A stretch of 64,000 nt of DNA from positions 248,001 to 312,000 of the forward strand of contig NZ_JAUNLP010000001.1 of NCBI RefSeq assembly GCF_030532195.1, given 5' to 3'. This stretch comes from Corynebacterium sp. (lineage in GTDB: Bacteria; Actinomycetota; Actinomycetes; Mycobacteriales; Mycobacteriaceae). Made by a program: the position numbers and the translations under genes. Below, piece after piece: positions 57,001-64,000 of the stretch; the first letter of the stretch is position 1, and every line of letters begins with the position of its first letter. The notes beneath the pieces are model-generated. The model saw only the letters and a program-made list of their open reading frames with translations, was not told the DNA's origin and did no database searches.

Positions 57001-58083
57001 CGCTTCGTCGACGTATTTGCCGATGCTTTACGACGTCTCGGAGGATCCGGCATCAACGGTGCTGACTTTGATTCGTCGAGGCTGCCCGAGCACCTGCGCT
57101 TTAACTACGCTGTCATCGATCGTCACGGCAAGATTGTCGATCAAAGCCGCGACCTTGCCGCACTGCGTGCAAAGCATGCAGCCACCGTATCGACTGCCGT
57201 ATCCAAGCGAGCAAAAGCCGCAGCCCACGAGGCAGTCAAGGACTGGACAGCCGACAACTTGGGCACAGTGGCCGAGACTGTGCGTAGCACTGTCGACGGT
57301 CAATCGGTGACCATGTACCCGACACTGGTTGCTACTAAGGATGGTGTGGCGGTTGAGGTCAAGCCGACAAAGGCTCAGGCAGAGACTACGTTGGCCACTA
57401 CCAATCTGACCATGCTACTTCGACAGTGCCCAGTTAATGTCACCCAAATGACGAAGGGACTGCCACTGCAGCAGCGTGTCGGCGTCGATGCGTGGCCGCA
57501 TGGCGGTGCGGAGGGACTCGTCGAGGATTGCCGAGTAGCTGTTGTTCGTGACCGAATGTTGGCCGCCGGCGGCCCCGTCCGAGACCCTGAAGAATTTGCG
57601 AAGCTACTAGCCACTGTGCGCGCTGGAGTTGCGTCGGAGGTGCGCCAGCTCGTTGTGGGCATTGCGAAGTCAATGCCGCGGTATGTCTCGGTGACGAACC
57701 AGCTGAATAAGTGGGAAGGCGATGCCATCGATGACATGCGCCGACAGTTGGACTTTATGCTGCCTAAGGGCGCTGTTGCCAAGCACGGTTGGCAACACTT
57801 GCGCCACTTATCGCGCTACTTTGAGGCAATGGGAATTCGCCTGGAAGAGATGAATCTTAATCCAGACCGTGACGCAGACCGCGAGGATGAAGTTGCGGAA
57901 GCACGCGAGTACCTGGAAGCAAAGCTCAAGCAACTGCCGAAGGCTCGAGCAAAATCTGCTGATGTCCGCGATATTCAGTGGCTGATTGAGGAACTTCGGG
58001 TCAGTCTCTTTGCGCAGCGTCTGGGGACGGCACAAAGTGTTTCTCTAACTCGAGTGAAAAAACGAGTGGACAAATTGCGGTAA
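54064..58083 (+). CDS. hrpA: ATP-dependent RNA helicase HrpA
   Basis: A 1339-residue DEAH/RHA helicase. Walker A GETGSGKTT (127-135), DEAH (224-227), ITSATID and QRSGRCGRV are in order, then the HA2 and OB-fold regions and the long C-terminal DUF3418 segment characteristic of full-length HrpA. In E. coli HrpA acts in mRNA processing and rescue of stalled ribosomes. The N-terminal 45 residues are low-complexity and basic. Three recurrent 11-mers lie in it, one using the rare Leu codon TTA (57025-57035). Confidence 0.95.
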   Translation: MTTQGRTDTPARRSNSSAGGSAHGSQPGGDRPKHHRSGKNSRKQELYERIDQLPIREAQSFRRRLKRASAPKALSAISADLDFALERLEERRQAIPSISYPAQLPVSARRDDIAEAIENNQVVIIAGETGSGKTTQIPKICLELGRGIRGKIGHTQPRRIAARSVAERIADELGEKIGQHVGYAVRFDDRVGKDTCIKLMTDGILLAEIGRDRLLREYDTIIIDEAHERSLNIDFLLGYLKHILPKRPDLKVIITSATIDPDSFARHFALDDDHPAPIIEVSGRTYPVEIRYRPLVQTVVAKNGQEKEVAIEQLDGVIAACEELMRLGDGDILVFFSGEREIREAAEAIEGKHWKGVEAVPLFGRLSNAEQHRIFTPHSGRRIVLATNIAETSLTVPGIEYVVDTGTARISRYSTRTKVQRLPVEDISQASANQRSGRCGRVADGVAIRLYSEEDFLSRPEFTDPEILRTNLASVVLQMISLRLGAIEDFPFVQPPEHKAIRDGINLLTELQAITTDSGTPELTNIGRQIARIPVDPRLARMLVEGYENTTLGAVTVIVAALSLQDVRERPLEFQAQADQLHARFKDKTSDFNSLLKLWEYLEEKRRELSGNQFRKLCKREYLHYLRVREWQDLVRQLHQATAELGWNLTARSSTAGVDNPDEVAKSLLPGLLSMIGTREGEGKEFTGTRGTKFLIHPSSALAKKPPRWVMAAEIVETSRTFARNVGTIQPQWAEKAGAHLLKHQYSEPHWSIKRGAAMAYQKSTLYGVPVVVDRLVPYHRVDADAARSIFIRSALVEGEWNTHHEFFRTNQEKLAEAAKIEEKQRSRGIVVDDDVLYAFYDSKLPASITTAANFDRWWKKTKQKQPDLLDFDPNKLLNPDAGDIDDNAFPEMWQQGSVDFALSYKFEPGAPDDGVTLRVPVPLLAGLREDGFDWQVPGLRAELAEAYIRTLPKALRKSVVPAPDFARRALDQMVPYSGRFVDVFADALRRLGGSGINGADFDSSRLPEHLRFNYAVIDRHGKIVDQSRDLAALRAKHAATVSTAVSKRAKAAAHEAVKDWTADNLGTVAETVRSTVDGQSVTMYPTLVATKDGVAVEVKPTKAQAETTLATTNLTMLLRQCPVNVTQMTKGLPLQQRVGVDAWPHGGAEGLVEDCRVAVVRDRMLAAGGPVRDPEEFAKLLATVRAGVASEVRQLVVGIAKSMPRYVSVTNQLNKWEGDAIDDMRRQLDFMLPKGAVAKHGWQHLRHLSRYFEAMGIRLEEMNLNPDRDADREDEVAEAREYLEAKLKQLPKARAKSADVRDIQWLIEELRVSLFAQRLGTAQSVSLTRVKKRVDKLR

Positions 58084-58133
58084 GCTCGGTGTTTTTCCGG
58101 GCACCGACGTGTGCTGCCTACGAAGTTTGCGTG

Positions 58134-58595
58134 CTACGAGTCCTTTTCCTTCTTGTCAGCTCGCATGCTGCGGATTTCTTCAGCGAAATCCTCAGCAGAG
58201 GAAAAGGACTTGTACACTGATGCAAATCGAAGGTAGCCCACCTCATCGAGCTCTTTCAGAGGTTCCAGGATTGCCAAACCGATATCGTTTGAGTCCACCC
58301 GTGGAGTGCCCTTTTCACGGAGACTCTCCTCTACTTTCTGCGCCAATTGCTTGAGCTGCGATTCCGAGACTTCACGTCCCTGGCATGCTCGCCGAACACC
58401 CTGAATCACCTTGTCACGGTTGAATTCCTCCGGGATACCATCACGCTTGACCACCATCAGTTGTGAACGCTCAATAGTGGAAAACCGCTTTCCACAGTTC
58501 AGACATTCTCTACGGCGACGGATGCCCATCCCGTTATCTATAAGGCGCGAATCCAAAACACGAGTCTGATCATGATGACAAAATTGGCAATGCAC
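58134..58595 (-). CDS. nrdR: Transcriptional repressor NrdR
   Basis: A 153-residue regulator of ribonucleotide reductase genes. The N-terminal zinc ribbon has Cys3, Cys6, Cys31 and Cys34, and an ATP-cone domain ([24 protein letters not shown]) senses ATP/dATP. The start is a GTG at 58595. Position next to divS-lexA links dNTP supply with the SOS genes, as in C. glutamicum. Confidence 0.96.
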   Translation of the reverse strand: MHCQFCHHDQTRVLDSRLIDNGMGIRRRRECLNCGKRFSTIERSQLMVVKRDGIPEEFNRDKVIQGVRRACQGREVSESQLKQLAQKVEESLREKGTPRVDSNDIGLAILEPLKELDEVGYLRFASVYKSFSSAEDFAEEIRSMRADKKEKDS

Positions 58596-58669
58596 GCTTA
58601 CTAGTTTACGTCGACTTCGTTCACGACCTTGCCGCCGCAGAAACTATCGGCCTCTATAGCGACAGAGAG

Positions 58670-59128
58670 TTATTCAGCTGAATACGACGCATATGCTGGT
58701 GTGAACGTGGCATCAGCGATGTCCTGCTGCCCTTGCTCAGACACCACCCCACCGAGAACTCCAAAGAAGGTTCCCAGCCCCAACGTCCACACAACCATCA
58801 TGCGTGAGAGATTGGTGCCGACTGACACGTCTCGACGAACCGGCCTTGTCGCCCTGCTTATGGATAGCGATGGCCTGCCATAGTTGACTGCAGTGCGGCC
58901 TGGACGAGATCCATCTGCACGGTTACGTGCGGACGCCCCCGCTCCCGACCGGCGGTCAGCCACTCGCGCTCGCTGCCCTGGACGGACGACATCCTGCGTG
59001 CGACAGGCGCTGCGCTCTCCCCATACAACCGGAACCTTCCGCTCAGTATTGGTCGAACGCGTGGAAGACTGAGCAAAGTCAATATCAGTAGTGCTGTTAG
59101 TTGCAGATGCGAGAATTGCAGTGGACAT
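58670..59128 (-). CDS. divS: Cell division suppressor DivS-like protein
   Basis: A 152-residue protein divergent from lexA, in the position of the SOS-induced division inhibitor DivS (cg2113) of C. glutamicum and Rv2719c of M. tuberculosis. About 100 residues of Arg/Ser/Ala-rich disordered sequence precede a single membrane helix (MMVVWTLGLGTFFGVLGGVVS) and a short tail. It lacks a LysM domain. ATG 59128 follows AAGGGAG. SOS control is suggested by LexA half-sites upstream. Identification rests mainly on synteny and topology. Confidence 0.82.
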   Translation of the reverse strand: MSTAILASATNSTTDIDFAQSSTRSTNTERKVPVVWGERSACRTQDVVRPGQRARVADRRSGAGASARNRADGSRPGRTAVNYGRPSLSISRATRPVRRDVSVGTNLSRMMVVWTLGLGTFFGVLGGVVSEQGQQDIADATFTPAYASYSAE

Positions 59129-59228
59129 TGTGTTACTCCCTTTTCTCAGTGCCTGGATACCGTGGAGGCTAAGCCCAAGGGCGGACCCGACAAGCAAGCC
59201 ACAACCAAGAGCATCAAACGACTGTTCG

Positions 59229-59424
59229 AGTAATTCGCTATGTTCGATTTATAACACTATGTTCGAATCTTGTCCAGACTTTAACGGACAGATTTTCGAA
59301 TTTTTCCACCTGGCGTCCACCGAACAACCAAAGAGCAGGCAAATTCGCAAGAATTCCTCGACGAATACTCCCCAAGATGGTCGCAAATTCGAACAGTTTT
59401 GAGATATGATTTGTTCGAAAGAGT
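59229..59424. promoter_or_regulatory. SOS control region with five LexA half-sites
   Basis: The divS-lexA divergent region contains TGTTCGA at about 59222, 59240, 59261 and 59412 (plus) and its complement TCGAACA near 59390. The corynebacterial LexA box is TCGAAMANNTGTTCGA. None of the copies here makes a full palindrome, but TCGAACAGTTTTGAGA and the TTTGTTCGA just before lexA come closest. Confidence 0.55.
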
Positions 59425-59442
59425 TTGAGAAAGGGAAGAACT

Positions 59443-60144
59443 GTGGCGCAGAAGAAGAAGCAAAGTTTAAAAACACTCACCGAACGGCAACGCCGCATCC
59501 TTGATGTCATCTCGGATGCAGTGGTTTTGCGGGGCTATCCGCCCAGCATTCGTGAAATTGGTGACGCGGTCGGGCTAAATTCAACGTCTTCCGTGGCCTA
59601 TCAGCTCAAGGAACTGGAAAAGAAGGGCTTCCTTCGTCGAGATCCGCACAAGCCTCGTGCAGTCAATGTTCGCGACTCCCGGTCCTCAGCCGGCTCCTTC
59701 ACTCCGGTAAAGCCAGGACCCAAGGCCACAAACAATTCTCAAACGCCCGAGATGCCGGATGATATGCCGGAGCCAATTTTTGTCCCCGTGGTTGGCCAGA
59801 TTGCCGCGGGTAACCCCATTTTGGCCGAGCAGCATGTGGAAGGCCACATGGCGCTGCCAATGGAAATTACCGGTAGCGGCCAGCTTTACTTGCTTAAGGT
59901 TGTCGGCGACTCAATGGTTGATGCCGGCATCCTCGATGGTGACTGGGTCGTAGTCCGCTCCCAGGAAGTTGTAGAGCAGGGAGACTTCGTCGCTGCCCTT
60001 TTTGAAGACGAAGCTACGGTCAAGGAATGGCACGAAGACGCAGCCGGCAAGTGGCTTATGCCGCATAACCGCGCCTTTGATCCCCTGCCCGCGGAGCATG
60101 CCCGAATCTTGGGAAAGGTTGTCAGCGTACTCCGCAGCCTTTAA
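59443..60144 (+). CDS. lexA: LexA repressor
   Basis: A 233-residue SOS repressor. The winged HTH ([37 protein letters not shown]) is joined by a Ser/Pro-rich linker to the autoprotease domain with the Ala122-Gly123 cleavage site and the Ser157/Lys194 dyad ([19 protein letters not shown]). RecA-promoted self-cleavage would derepress divS, lexA and repair genes. I chose GTG 59443 after AAAGGGAAG; a TTG six codons upstream is less likely. Confidence 0.96.
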   Translation: MAQKKKQSLKTLTERQRRILDVISDAVVLRGYPPSIREIGDAVGLNSTSSVAYQLKELEKKGFLRRDPHKPRAVNVRDSRSSAGSFTPVKPGPKATNNSQTPEMPDDMPEPIFVPVVGQIAAGNPILAEQHVEGHMALPMEITGSGQLYLLKVVGDSMVDAGILDGDWVVVRSQEVVEQGDFVAALFEDEATVKEWHEDAAGKWLMPHNRAFDPLPAEHARILGKVVSVLRSL

Positions 60145-60235
60145 ATCCCACACTTTCATTGCCCGTATCAGACATAAACGGGCATAATTGAGTTAAGGAA
60201 TAAAAGGTGCCGTCTGCGATAATTAAGGAGCGGGT

Positions 60236-61015
60236 ATGTACGCCGAGGAACGCCGCCGGAAAATCGCGTCCCTGACTGCTGTGGAAGGACGTGTAACGGT
60301 CGCCGATCTTGCTGAGGCATTTGATGTCACCGCAGAGACGATTCGCCGAGACCTCGCGCAGCTTGATGCCGAAGGTGCAGTACACCGTGTGCACGGTGGC
60401 GCGGTAGCAACACGCTCCTTTCAAACGGTCGAATTTACCGTGGCAGCTCGTAAGAATGCCCAGAAAGATGCCAAGCTCTCTATCGCACGGCATGCCGCAG
60501 AATTTCTGCCGGACTCCGGCGGTGGCGTTTTCCTCGACGCGGGTACTACTACTGAGGCTCTCGCAGAGTTGATGGTCCACTCTCCTGACAATCGCCGCTG
60601 GTCGGTTGTCACAAATTCTCTTCCCAACGCCATCACTCTTGCGGGATCCAATCGCATTGAGCTTCAGCTACTCGGCGGTCAAGTCCGAGTTATTACTCAG
60701 GCTGTGGTTGGCGATACCGCACTTCGCACGTTGGCGGTCATGCGAGCCGACGTCGCGTTTATTGGCTCCAACGCATTGACTATTGACCACGGTCTGTCTA
60801 CGGCAGACCCGCAAGAAGCTGCAGTAAAACGCGCCATGATTACCAATGCTCGCAAGGTCGTCGTCATGGCTGACTCGACAAAATTGGGCCGCGACTTCCT
60901 GGTGAGTTTCGCAGCTTTGGAAGATATCGACGTCGTTATTACTGATGCGTCGGCTCCGGAGCAATTTATTAATGACTTGAAGGAACACGGCGTTGAGGTT
61001 GTGGTTGCTTCATGA
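60236..61015 (+). CDS. sugR: DeoR-family sugar-metabolism regulator SugR
   Basis: A 259-residue DeoR-type repressor: an N-terminal HTH (MYAEERRRKIASLTAVEGRVTVADLAEAFDV-type start, TAETIRRDLAQLD) and a sugar-phosphate-binding C-terminal domain (VFLDAGTTTEALAELM, DHGLSTADPQEAA). The N-terminus and its place right after lexA match SugR of C. glutamicum, which represses PTS genes and is relieved by fructose 1-phosphate and similar ligands. The paralogue FruR is the alternative, because here the gene directly leads fruK and the PTS permease. AAGGAG precedes the ATG. Confidence 0.88.
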   Translation: MYAEERRRKIASLTAVEGRVTVADLAEAFDVTAETIRRDLAQLDAEGAVHRVHGGAVATRSFQTVEFTVAARKNAQKDAKLSIARHAAEFLPDSGGGVFLDAGTTTEALAELMVHSPDNRRWSVVTNSLPNAITLAGSNRIELQLLGGQVRVITQAVVGDTALRTLAVMRADVAFIGSNALTIDHGLSTADPQEAAVKRAMITNARKVVVMADSTKLGRDFLVSFAALEDIDVVITDASAPEQFINDLKEHGVEVVVAS

Positions 61016-61983
61016 TTCTCACGCTGACAGTTAATCCTTCGATTGACCGCCTGGCGCGCCTTGACACTGAGCTGAAGCGAGGTGGTGTTTTCCGTCTACC
61101 GATGTCGGAAGACATGGCCGGCGGCAAGGGCATCAATGTGTCGAAGGCTCTGCACTATGCAGACGTGGACACACTCGCGCTGTACCCAGCTTCCAACTAC
61201 GGTAAGTTCACCCGTTTGCTTGAGGTCTCTGGCATTCCGCATGAGGCCATCAACACTATGAATGAAGCGCGTGTGAACCTCACTCTCGCTGAGGCAGACG
61301 GAACAACCACGAAGCTCAACTCCCCCGGTATGACCTTGACCAAGGCACACCGTCGCCGTGTGTTAGAGAAGTTGGTGCACCACGCCAAGCGGGCAAACTG
61401 GGTTGTTTTCGCCGGTTCATTGCCACCTGGAGTCCCCGGGGACTTCTACGTCCAATGCATGGAGGCCGTGCAATCCGTCAACCCGGAAATTCGAGTTGCC
61501 ATGGATACCAGTGATGGTCCACTGACTGAGATTGTGCGCGCTTTCCCACGCGTTCAGCCATTTTTGATGAAACCGAATGCCTTTGAGCTGGCACAGATTA
61601 TCGACGCTGATGGTGATGAGTTGGAAGCTGCTGCGATGGAGGGCAACTACATTCCGGTCGCAGAGGCTGCTCGCGCTCTCAACGAACTCGGTGTGCAGGA
61701 AGTTCTCGCCACTCTCGGTGAGGCAGGCGCAGTTCTGTCCGTGAAATCAGGCGGCTGCTTCGCCGCTACTTCCCCATCTATCGTGGCGCAGTCCACGGTG
61801 GGGGCAGGAGACTGTGCTCTTGCTGGCTACGTCATGGCACGTGAACGTGGAGATAGTTACCAGGATGCGCTCGCTAATGCAGTCGCCTACGGTGCTGCGG
61901 CGACCAGCTTGCCCGGTACAACTATTCCCTACCCCGAGCAGGTTCACCCAGAAAACGGCCAATCATGGCCATTGGATATATAG
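61012..61983 (+). CDS. fruK: 1-phosphofructokinase (PfkB family)
   Basis: A 323-residue PfkB kinase converting fructose 1-phosphate to fructose 1,6-bisphosphate. It has ILTLTVNPSIDRL at the N-terminus, GGKGINVSKALHY for substrate binding and the catalytic Asp in STVGAGDCALAGYV. The ATG overlaps the sugR stop by 4 bp, and the PTS gene follows 21 bp later, so the three form one operon. Confidence 0.95.
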   Translation: MILTLTVNPSIDRLARLDTELKRGGVFRLPMSEDMAGGKGINVSKALHYADVDTLALYPASNYGKFTRLLEVSGIPHEAINTMNEARVNLTLAEADGTTTKLNSPGMTLTKAHRRRVLEKLVHHAKRANWVVFAGSLPPGVPGDFYVQCMEAVQSVNPEIRVAMDTSDGPLTEIVRAFPRVQPFLMKPNAFELAQIIDADGDELEAAAMEGNYIPVAEAARALNELGVQEVLATLGEAGAVLSVKSGGCFAATSPSIVAQSTVGAGDCALAGYVMARERGDSYQDALANAVAYGAAATSLPGTTIPYPEQVHPENGQSWPLDI

Positions 61984-62004
61984 CAGTAAGGAAATCTCTC
62001 TCTC

Positions 62005-64000
62005 ATGTCTTCCTCGGCTGATTTTTCCTCCACCGCGGCACAATTAGCCGATGAATCGACGGTTTTCCTCGATCTCAATGCGGGTTCAAGTAAGGAACAG
62101 GTACTCAACCATCTGATTGGTGCTGCTGTTACTTCCGGTCGAGCTACAGATAGCGCGGGCATCGTTGCAGCTGCACTCGAACGCGAGGAGCAAGCGCCTA
62201 CTGGGCTGCCCGGCGGTATCGCAATTCCGCACTGCCGTCATGAAGACTGGACTCGACCAACACTGCTGTTTGCCAGACTGGCAAATACTACGGAGTTCAC
62301 TACTCCCAACGGGCCCGCTGACCTGCTCTTTTTCATTGGCGTACCGACAAGCAACAGCGATGTTCACGTTGAAATCCTGGCGGCATTAGCCAAAGCTCTG
62401 CGCGACAAGGGCTTCCGAGCTGCACTGCGTGGTGCGGAAACAGACGCTGAGGCAGCTCGCATCATCACTGAGCACCTTTCTCGTGCGCCAAAGCGGAAAT
62501 CCAAGAAGCGCACAACGAAGACCAACATTGTCGCTATTACCGCATGCCCTACTGGTATCGCACACACCTATCTGGCTGCAGAAGCACTCAGCGGTGCCGC
62601 GCAAAACATGCCGGATGTATCACTGACCGTAGAAACCCAAGGCTCGGCCGGCACGCAAGAAGCACCAGCAGACGCAATTCGGCGTGCAGATATCGTCGTC
62701 ATTGCAGCTGATATCGGGGTGACCGGACTGAAACGTTTTGGGGACCGACCGCAGCTAAAGGTTCCGATTCGACAGGCCGTCAATAAACCGGCCGATGTCA
62801 TCAATGAAGCCAAGAAACTCGCGGAGAAGTCCCGCACTCGTGCGTATGAGCGCGGTGACTCCGCAGGCAAGGATGCCGAGGACAATGACAAGCCGCAGGC
62901 AGGCGATGCCGTAAGCGATGGCGCAAATGGTGGGGCATCATCCTCTGATAAGGCTCAGTCGCAGGGACCGTCGATAAGCGGTGGCAAGAGCATCGGGCAC
63001 TGGATTCGGGATGCTGTAATGACCGGCGTGAGCTACATGGTGCCGTTCGTTGCGGCATCGGGCCTGCTAATTGCGCTGGGATTTTTGGTCGGTGGTCATC
63101 AGATTGGCGCTGTCGCCGATGCAGTGATGAGCAATCTGACTATTTCGGAGGCGCTTGGTTTGCGCTCTCCTATTTCAATCCCGACAAGTAGCGGTGTGGT
63201 CCAGGTAGAGGGCAACGGTTTGTGGCTGTACCTGGGATCGGCGCTGTTTGTAATAGGCAGCCAAGGCATGCAGGTCATCGTGGCGATTATGAGTGCGTAC
63301 ATCGCTTTCGGCATGGCTGGTAGGCCGGGTATTGCGCCGGGATTTATTGGTGGCGCCGTGGCGATTTCCGTGGGCGCGGGTTTCCTCGGTGGCCTGGTCA
63401 CAGGTATTTTGGCCGGTTTCATCGTGGCATGGCTGCTGCAACTGCGGGTGCCTGATTTCCTCAAGCCCCTGATGCCGGTGGTAGTCATTCCGCTCATCGG
63501 CGCGCTGGGCGTGGGGCTGACAATGTACCTACTGCTGGGTGCTCCACTGGCATCGATGATGACGGGTCTGCAGCACTGGTTGCAGTCGCTGGATACTGGT
63601 GCGGCATTCCTCTTCGGCGGCATTTTGGGTGCAATGATGTGTGTGGATATGGGCGGCATGATCAATAAGGCTGCATACCTCTTCGCCGTGGCCGGCGCCG
63701 CCTCCGCCGATCCTGCGTCATGGAAGGTGATGGCCGCAGTCATGGCAGCGGGAATGGTTCCGCCACTTGCCACGTCGCTGGCGGCCATTACGCGCCCAAA
63801 GTTGTTCAGCCCGGCAGAACGGCAGAACGCGAAGGCAGGCTGGGTGCTTGGCGCGGCGTTTATTTCTGAAGGCGCCATCCCATTTGCTGCTGCCGATCCA
63901 CTGCGTGTCATTCCATCAGTGGTGGTCGGTGGTGTCATTACCGGCGGTACTTCCATGGCGCTGGGGGCCGCTACCCGCGTTCCGCACGGCGGCATCTTTG
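62005..64000 (+). CDS. fruA: Fructose-specific PTS permease EIIABC (partial, 3' end outside window)
   Basis: 665 codons of a fused fructose permease. EIIA is at 1-155 with phosphorylated His76 (GGIAIPHCRHED), EIIB at about 172-275 with phosphocysteine Cys181 (AITACPTGIAHTYLAAEAL), then an acidic, Gly/Ser-rich linker (about 280-330) and the EIIC membrane domain (from about 335: AVMTGVSYMVPFVAASGLLIALGF), still open at the right edge near ATRVPHGGIF. It imports fructose as fructose 1-phosphate for fruK. In C. glutamicum the gene is called ptsF. The general PTS proteins EI and HPr are not in the window. Confidence 0.94.
   Translation, partial: MSSSADFSSTAAQLADESTVFLDLNAGSSKEQVLNHLIGAAVTSGRATDSAGIVAAALEREEQAPTGLPGGIAIPHCRHEDWTRPTLLFARLANTTEFTTPNGPADLLFFIGVPTSNSDVHVEILAALAKALRDKGFRAALRGAETDAEAARIITEHLSRAPKRKSKKRTTKTNIVAITACPTGIAHTYLAAEALSGAAQNMPDVSLTVETQGSAGTQEAPADAIRRADIVVIAADIGVTGLKRFGDRPQLKVPIRQAVNKPADVINEAKKLAEKSRTRAYERGDSAGKDAEDNDKPQAGDAVSDGANGGASSSDKAQSQGPSISGGKSIGHWIRDAVMTGVSYMVPFVAASGLLIALGFLVGGHQIGAVADAVMSNLTISEALGLRSPISIPTSSGVVQVEGNGLWLYLGSALFVIGSQGMQVIVAIMSAYIAFGMAGRPGIAPGFIGGAVAISVGAGFLGGLVTGILAGFIVAWLLQLRVPDFLKPLMPVVVIPLIGALGVGLTMYLLLGAPLASMMTGLQHWLQSLDTGAAFLFGGILGAMMCVDMGGMINKAAYLFAVAGAASADPASWKVMAAVMAAGMVPPLATSLAAITRPKLFSPAERQNAKAGWVLGAAFISEGAIPFAAADPLRVIPSVVVGGVITGGTSMALGAATRVPHGGIF

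Noticed and set aside
54064..58083. Foreign origin of the very long hrpA gene
   Set aside because: Base composition, codon use and the recurrent 11-mer match the neighbours, and full-length HrpA is normal in actinobacteria.
63099..63995. 298-codon open frame opposite the fructose permease
   Set aside because: Ala/Pro/Thr-rich antisense of membrane helices; the sense strand encodes a clear EIIC domain.

Overview
This is a chromosomal window from an actinobacterium of the Corynebacteriales, almost certainly a Corynebacterium. The reasons are a DtxR with every metal ligand at the classical diphtheria-repressor position, the dtxR-galE overlap, the lexA/divS divergon followed by a SugR-type regulator, and the envelope genes pimA, patA, pgsA and aftC. 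Gene order repeatedly parallels Mycobacterium tuberculosis (from memory: the Rv2610c-2614c PIM block, the Rv2671-2681 haem/aftC block, and the Rv2696c-2711 dut-to-ideR block). Base composition is moderately GC-rich and fairly even, and I see no prophage, insertion sequence, CRISPR array or obvious island. I cannot name the species.

Layout. 1-8 kb, all minus strand: a truncated acyltransferase, pdxS, a LemA-like protein, then the phosphatidylinositol-mannoside operon thrS > HIT phosphorylase > pgsA > patA > pimA. 8-10.7 kb: a copper/haem export cluster, copC > PCuAC lipoprotein > Tat-exported Dyp peroxidase. 10.9-12.1 kb: seven tRNA genes, including a tandemly duplicated Val-Gly unit. 12.2-22.5 kb: ferritin, a RibD-like reductase, aftC-msrB, coproporphyrin-branch haem genes hemE > hemY > hemQ, DUF3000, RNase D and an RNA (uracil-5-)-methyltransferase. 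22.5-30 kb: DUF3710, dut, DUF3093, DUF4193, cei, suhB, ppgK and the primary sigma factor sigA. 30-41.4 kb: a DASS carboxylate transporter, a helicase/DUF3039 pair, DUF3099, a methyltransferase, dtd, sigB, dtxR-galE and DUF4192. 41.7-49 kb: a PAC2 protein, a HelY-like helicase, the divergent oxyR / ahpC-ahpD peroxide system and a multi-span membrane protein. 49-58 kb: a Tat-exported neutral ceramidase, DUF1846, trhO and a full-length hrpA. 58-64 kb: nrdR, divS, lexA, sugR, fruK and the start of the fructose PTS permease.

Two themes cut across the genes. First, the 11-mer GCTTNACGACG (N mostly G or T) occurs 20 times on both strands, in many reading frames and between genes, where roughly 0.1 would be expected by chance. 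It recalls a DNA-uptake or chromosome-organisation word and is the most unusual signal here. Second, many genes have a TANNNT box 7-8 nt before the start codon and no ribosome binding site, implying leaderless mRNAs. Several starts below were chosen on that basis.
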